Positions 5,580 to 7,127 of a DNA stretch of 7,127 bases are shown here, piece after piece. Both the position numbers and the translations under genes were made by a program. The DNA comes from Clostridia bacterium (GTDB lineage: Bacteria > Bacillota > Clostridia > Oscillospirales > Acutalibacteraceae). Position 1 is the first letter of the stretch. Each line of letters opens with the position of its first letter. The stretch covers positions 1 to 7,127 of the forward strand of contig JAFNZJ010000127.1 of assembly GCA_017382915.1 (NCBI GenBank), read 5' to 3'. The notes under the pieces are model-generated. The model saw nothing but the letters and a program-made list of their open reading frames with translations, was not told the DNA's origin and did no database searches.

Positions 5580-6047
5580 ATGACCGAACAGGAAATTAAA
5601 AGGCTGGTAAGTGAGGTTGTTGATAGCCTTTCGGGTGAAATGACCTTAAATCTGGCACTTAAATTAACCGATGCAGTAAAGCAAAAAGCTGATGAAATGG
5701 GTGTTAAAGCCGTTGTTGCCGTATCAAACGCGGCAGGCAATCCCGTTTCGGTGCAATGTATGAATGATGCCTACATTGCAAGCTATGACATTGCTGTAAA
5801 TAAAGCCTACACGGTGGCCGCACTTAAAATGCCAACCTCCGCCCTTAAAAGTCTTGCCGCACCCGGCGGTGAGCTTTATGGCATACAGTTTACAAACGGC
5901 GGAAAAATAGTGATTTTTGGTGGCGGCGTACCCCTTTACGATAAGCACGGCACCCTTTTGGGTGGTCTTGGCGTAAGCGGTGGCACCGAGGGTGAAGATA
6001 CCGACCTTGCCGAATATGGCGGCAAAGTATTTAGCACCCTGCTTTAA
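5580..6047 (+). CDS. PduO C-terminal/GlcG-like (DUF336) microcompartment protein
   Basis: This 155-residue protein belongs to the GlcG/HbpS/PduO-C family. Members of this family bind heme or cobalamin in some systems, and their role in glycyl-radical compartments is unsettled. Residues 1-18 (EIKRLVSEVVDSL) form a predicted amphipathic cargo helix. The domain starts at MTLNLALKLTDAV (21-33). Family signatures follow: the AVSNAAGNPV strand-turn (47-56), the K-A-YTVAALKMPT helix (75-86) and the glycine-rich GGKIVIFGGGVPLYD (107-121) and GGLGVSGGTEGED (128-140). The PduO adenosyltransferase domain is absent, which fits a B12-independent pathway. ATG 5580 lies three bases after the aldolase stop and only a weak ribosome site is visible, so translation is probably coupled. 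Confidence 0.85.
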   Translation: MTEQEIKRLVSEVVDSLSGEMTLNLALKLTDAVKQKADEMGVKAVVAVSNAAGNPVSVQCMNDAYIASYDIAVNKAYTVAALKMPTSALKSLAAPGGELYGIQFTNGGKIVIFGGGVPLYDKHGTLLGGLGVSGGTEGEDTDLAEYGGKVFSTLL

Positions 6048-6053
6048 TATTTA

Positions 6054-6327
6054 GGGTGGGCAATCAAATCCGAACCCGCCGCAAAGCGGCATATTTCGGT
6101 GCTTTTTGCTCCGTTCGTTCTCGCAAGGCGAGAGCATTACTTCACCCGACCGAAACAAAAATCTCTCGAAATCTCCTCGTTTTGAGGTCGCAGATTTTGT
6201 AAAGCGCGGATTTTTGTTTAGCCGCGGCACAAAACACAGCCAATACTGCCGTATTGGCGAGTATTTTAACAAAGGATGAGCGAAAATCCGCCTTTACAAA
6301 ACGGTGTTCGGGTTTGATTGCTCACCC
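6054..6327. mobile_element. MITE-like element with 22-bp terminal inverted repeats
   Basis: This 274-bp non-coding insertion lies between the DUF336 stop and the alcohol dehydrogenase ribosome site. The ends GGGTGGGCAATCAAA... (6054-6075) and ...TTTGATTGCTCACCC (6306-6327) are inverted repeats matching at 20 of 22 bases. TTA directly flanks both ends (6051-6053, 6328-6330), as a target-site duplication would. The interior is full of secondary structure: GCCGC-AAA-GCGGC (6078-6090), TCTCGC-AAG-GCGAGA (6119-6133), AAACAAAAATC/GATTTTTGTTT (6153-6163/6209-6219), a 19-20 base inverted pair with one indel (6195-6214/6283-6301) and GCCAATAC-TGCC-GTATTGGC (6239-6258). There is no transposase. The minus-strand frame through it has no recognisable protein. 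It seems to be a non-autonomous element mobilised in trans, or an intergenic structured repeat. Confidence 0.7.
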
Positions 6328-6351
6328 TTAAGAAAGGAATGTGCTTGAAAA

Positions 6352-7127
6352 ATGAGTGTAAATTCTGCGGATATTGAGCAAATTGTCCGTCAAGTTATTG
6401 GTCAAATGCAGAGCGGTCAAACGGCTACAAAGCCCAAGGCTGCCGGCCCCATACCAAAAACTGCGCGCGTGGCAATGCTCACCTCGCTTGAAAATTTTGA
6501 ACTTAAGGAATACCCCATCCCCGCCCTGGGCGACGACGATATGCTTGTTAAGGTTGAGGGCTGTGGCGTATGCGGCACCGATGCCCACGAGTTCAAACGC
6601 GACCCATTTGGACTTATTCCGGTTGCTTTAGGTCATGAAGGTACCGGTGAAATTGTTGCAATGGGCAAAAATGTTAAAAAGGACAGCGCCGGCAAACCGC
6701 TGGCCATTGGTGATAAGGTTGTTACCTGTATGATTTTTAAAGACAACCCCGATATTACCATGTTTGACCTTAATAAACAAAATGTTGGCGGTGCCGATGT
6801 TTACGGCCTGCTACCCGATGACGATATTCACCATAACGGCTGGTTTGCCGATTATTTGGTGGTTCGTGGCGGGTCAACAGTATTTAATGTAAGTGATTTA
6901 AGCCTAGACCTTAGAATTTTAATTGAGCCTGCGGCGGTTTTAATTCACGCTGTGGAGCGCGCCAAAACAACCGGCATTTTAAGGTTTAACAGCCGCGTGG
7001 TGGTACAGGGCTGCGGACCTATTGGTCTTCTTTGCATTGCTGTACTTCGCACAATGGGTATTGAAAATATCGTTGCGGTTGACGGTGAAGAAAAGCGCCT
7101 GCAGTTTGCCAAAGAAATGGGCGCCGA
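6352..7127 (+). CDS. Zinc-type alcohol dehydrogenase, N-terminal cargo peptide (3' truncated)
   Basis: The first 258 codons of a medium-chain dehydrogenase are present and the gene runs off the right edge. Residues 5-19 (ADIEQIVRQVIGQMQ) form an amphipathic targeting helix, followed by a linker rich in Q, T, K, A and P to about 37. The catalytic domain shows GVCGTD (Cys74), GHE (His95, Glu96) and IEPAAVLIHAVE (191-202). The nucleotide fold has GCGPIG (220-225) and an acidic Asp244 that favours NAD over NADP. The four-cysteine structural-zinc loop of classical alcohol dehydrogenases is missing: residues 121-170 hold only Cys126. In the pathway it could reduce propionaldehyde to propanol, or lactaldehyde to propanediol; similar enzymes occupy this place in other GRM5 loci. 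A TGA lies two codons upstream in frame, so ATG 6352 is the first possible ATG. AGAAAGGA (6331-6338) sits 13 bases before it, rather far. Confidence 0.88.
   Translation, partial: MSVNSADIEQIVRQVIGQMQSGQTATKPKAAGPIPKTARVAMLTSLENFELKEYPIPALGDDDMLVKVEGCGVCGTDAHEFKRDPFGLIPVALGHEGTGEIVAMGKNVKKDSAGKPLAIGDKVVTCMIFKDNPDITMFDLNKQNVGGADVYGLLPDDDIHHNGWFADYLVVRGGSTVFNVSDLSLDLRILIEPAAVLIHAVERAKTTGILRFNSRVVVQGCGPIGLLCIAVLRTMGIENIVAVDGEEKRLQFAKEMGA

Noticed and set aside
6051..6272. Minus-strand 73-codon open frame in the gap before the alcohol dehydrogenase
   Set aside because: It lies inside the inverted-repeat element, reads through its hairpins, has no ribosome site and shows no protein-like pattern.
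6339..6377. Possible 12-codon leader peptide overlapping the alcohol dehydrogenase start
   Set aside because: The GGA-type ribosome site directly touches its ATG, leaving no spacing, and nothing in the peptide suggests attenuation.

Overview
The window holds the first part of a glycyl-radical-enzyme bacterial microcompartment (BMC) operon. All genes are on the plus strand. The set is: a B12-independent 1,2-propanediol dehydratase of the glycyl radical family, its radical-SAM activase, an EutS/PduU-type shell protein, an EutP/PduV-type GTPase, a class II (fuculose/rhamnulose-phosphate) aldolase, a PduO-C/GlcG-like (DUF336) protein and the first 258 codons of a zinc-type alcohol dehydrogenase. 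A class II aldolase beside a propanediol-type glycyl radical enzyme is the hallmark of the fucose/rhamnose-degrading locus usually called GRM5, known from Clostridium phytofermentans and Roseburia inulinivorans. The oxygen-sensitive radical enzyme, strong GGAGG-type ribosome sites, canonical sigma-A promoters and AT-rich intergenic DNA suggest an anaerobic gut Clostridia (Firmicutes) member, possibly Oscillospiraceae/Ruminococcaceae-like. That assignment is inference.

Layout. Positions 1-384 are non-coding: a cluster of small GC-rich hairpins (1-130), then a T-rich stretch with a terminator- or operator-like palindrome, a near-perfect promoter (293-321) and a 5' UTR hairpin. Unit A (385-4564) is dehydratase, activase, shell protein and GTPase, with gaps of 0, 6 and 1 bases. 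An A-rich 199-base spacer follows with a second near-perfect promoter (4660-4688, extended -10). Unit B begins there with the aldolase (4764), then the DUF336 protein (3-base gap), then a 274-bp element with terminal inverted repeats lying exactly between stop codon and ribosome site, then the alcohol dehydrogenase, which runs off the right edge.

How the parts work together (inference from families). The aldolase splits L-fuculose-1-P or L-rhamnulose-1-P into DHAP and lactaldehyde. Lactaldehyde is reduced to 1,2-propanediol, the radical enzyme dehydrates that to propionaldehyde, and the toxic aldehyde is dismutated to propanol and propionyl-CoA inside the shell. Three unit-B proteins carry short amphipathic cargo-targeting helices: aldolase at the C-terminus, DUF336 protein and alcohol dehydrogenase at the N-terminus. 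The aldehyde dehydrogenase, phosphotransacylase and main hexameric, trimeric and pentameric shell proteins are not in the window and would be expected downstream.

The most notable items beyond the known pathway are: an 18-bp motif (17/18 identical) placed 67 and 77 bp before the two -35 boxes; recurring TGTGGTTTT half-sites; the MITE-like element inside the operon; a four-cysteine cluster between the aldolase domain and its targeting helix; and a G4 motif lacking its lysine in the EutP-like GTPase.
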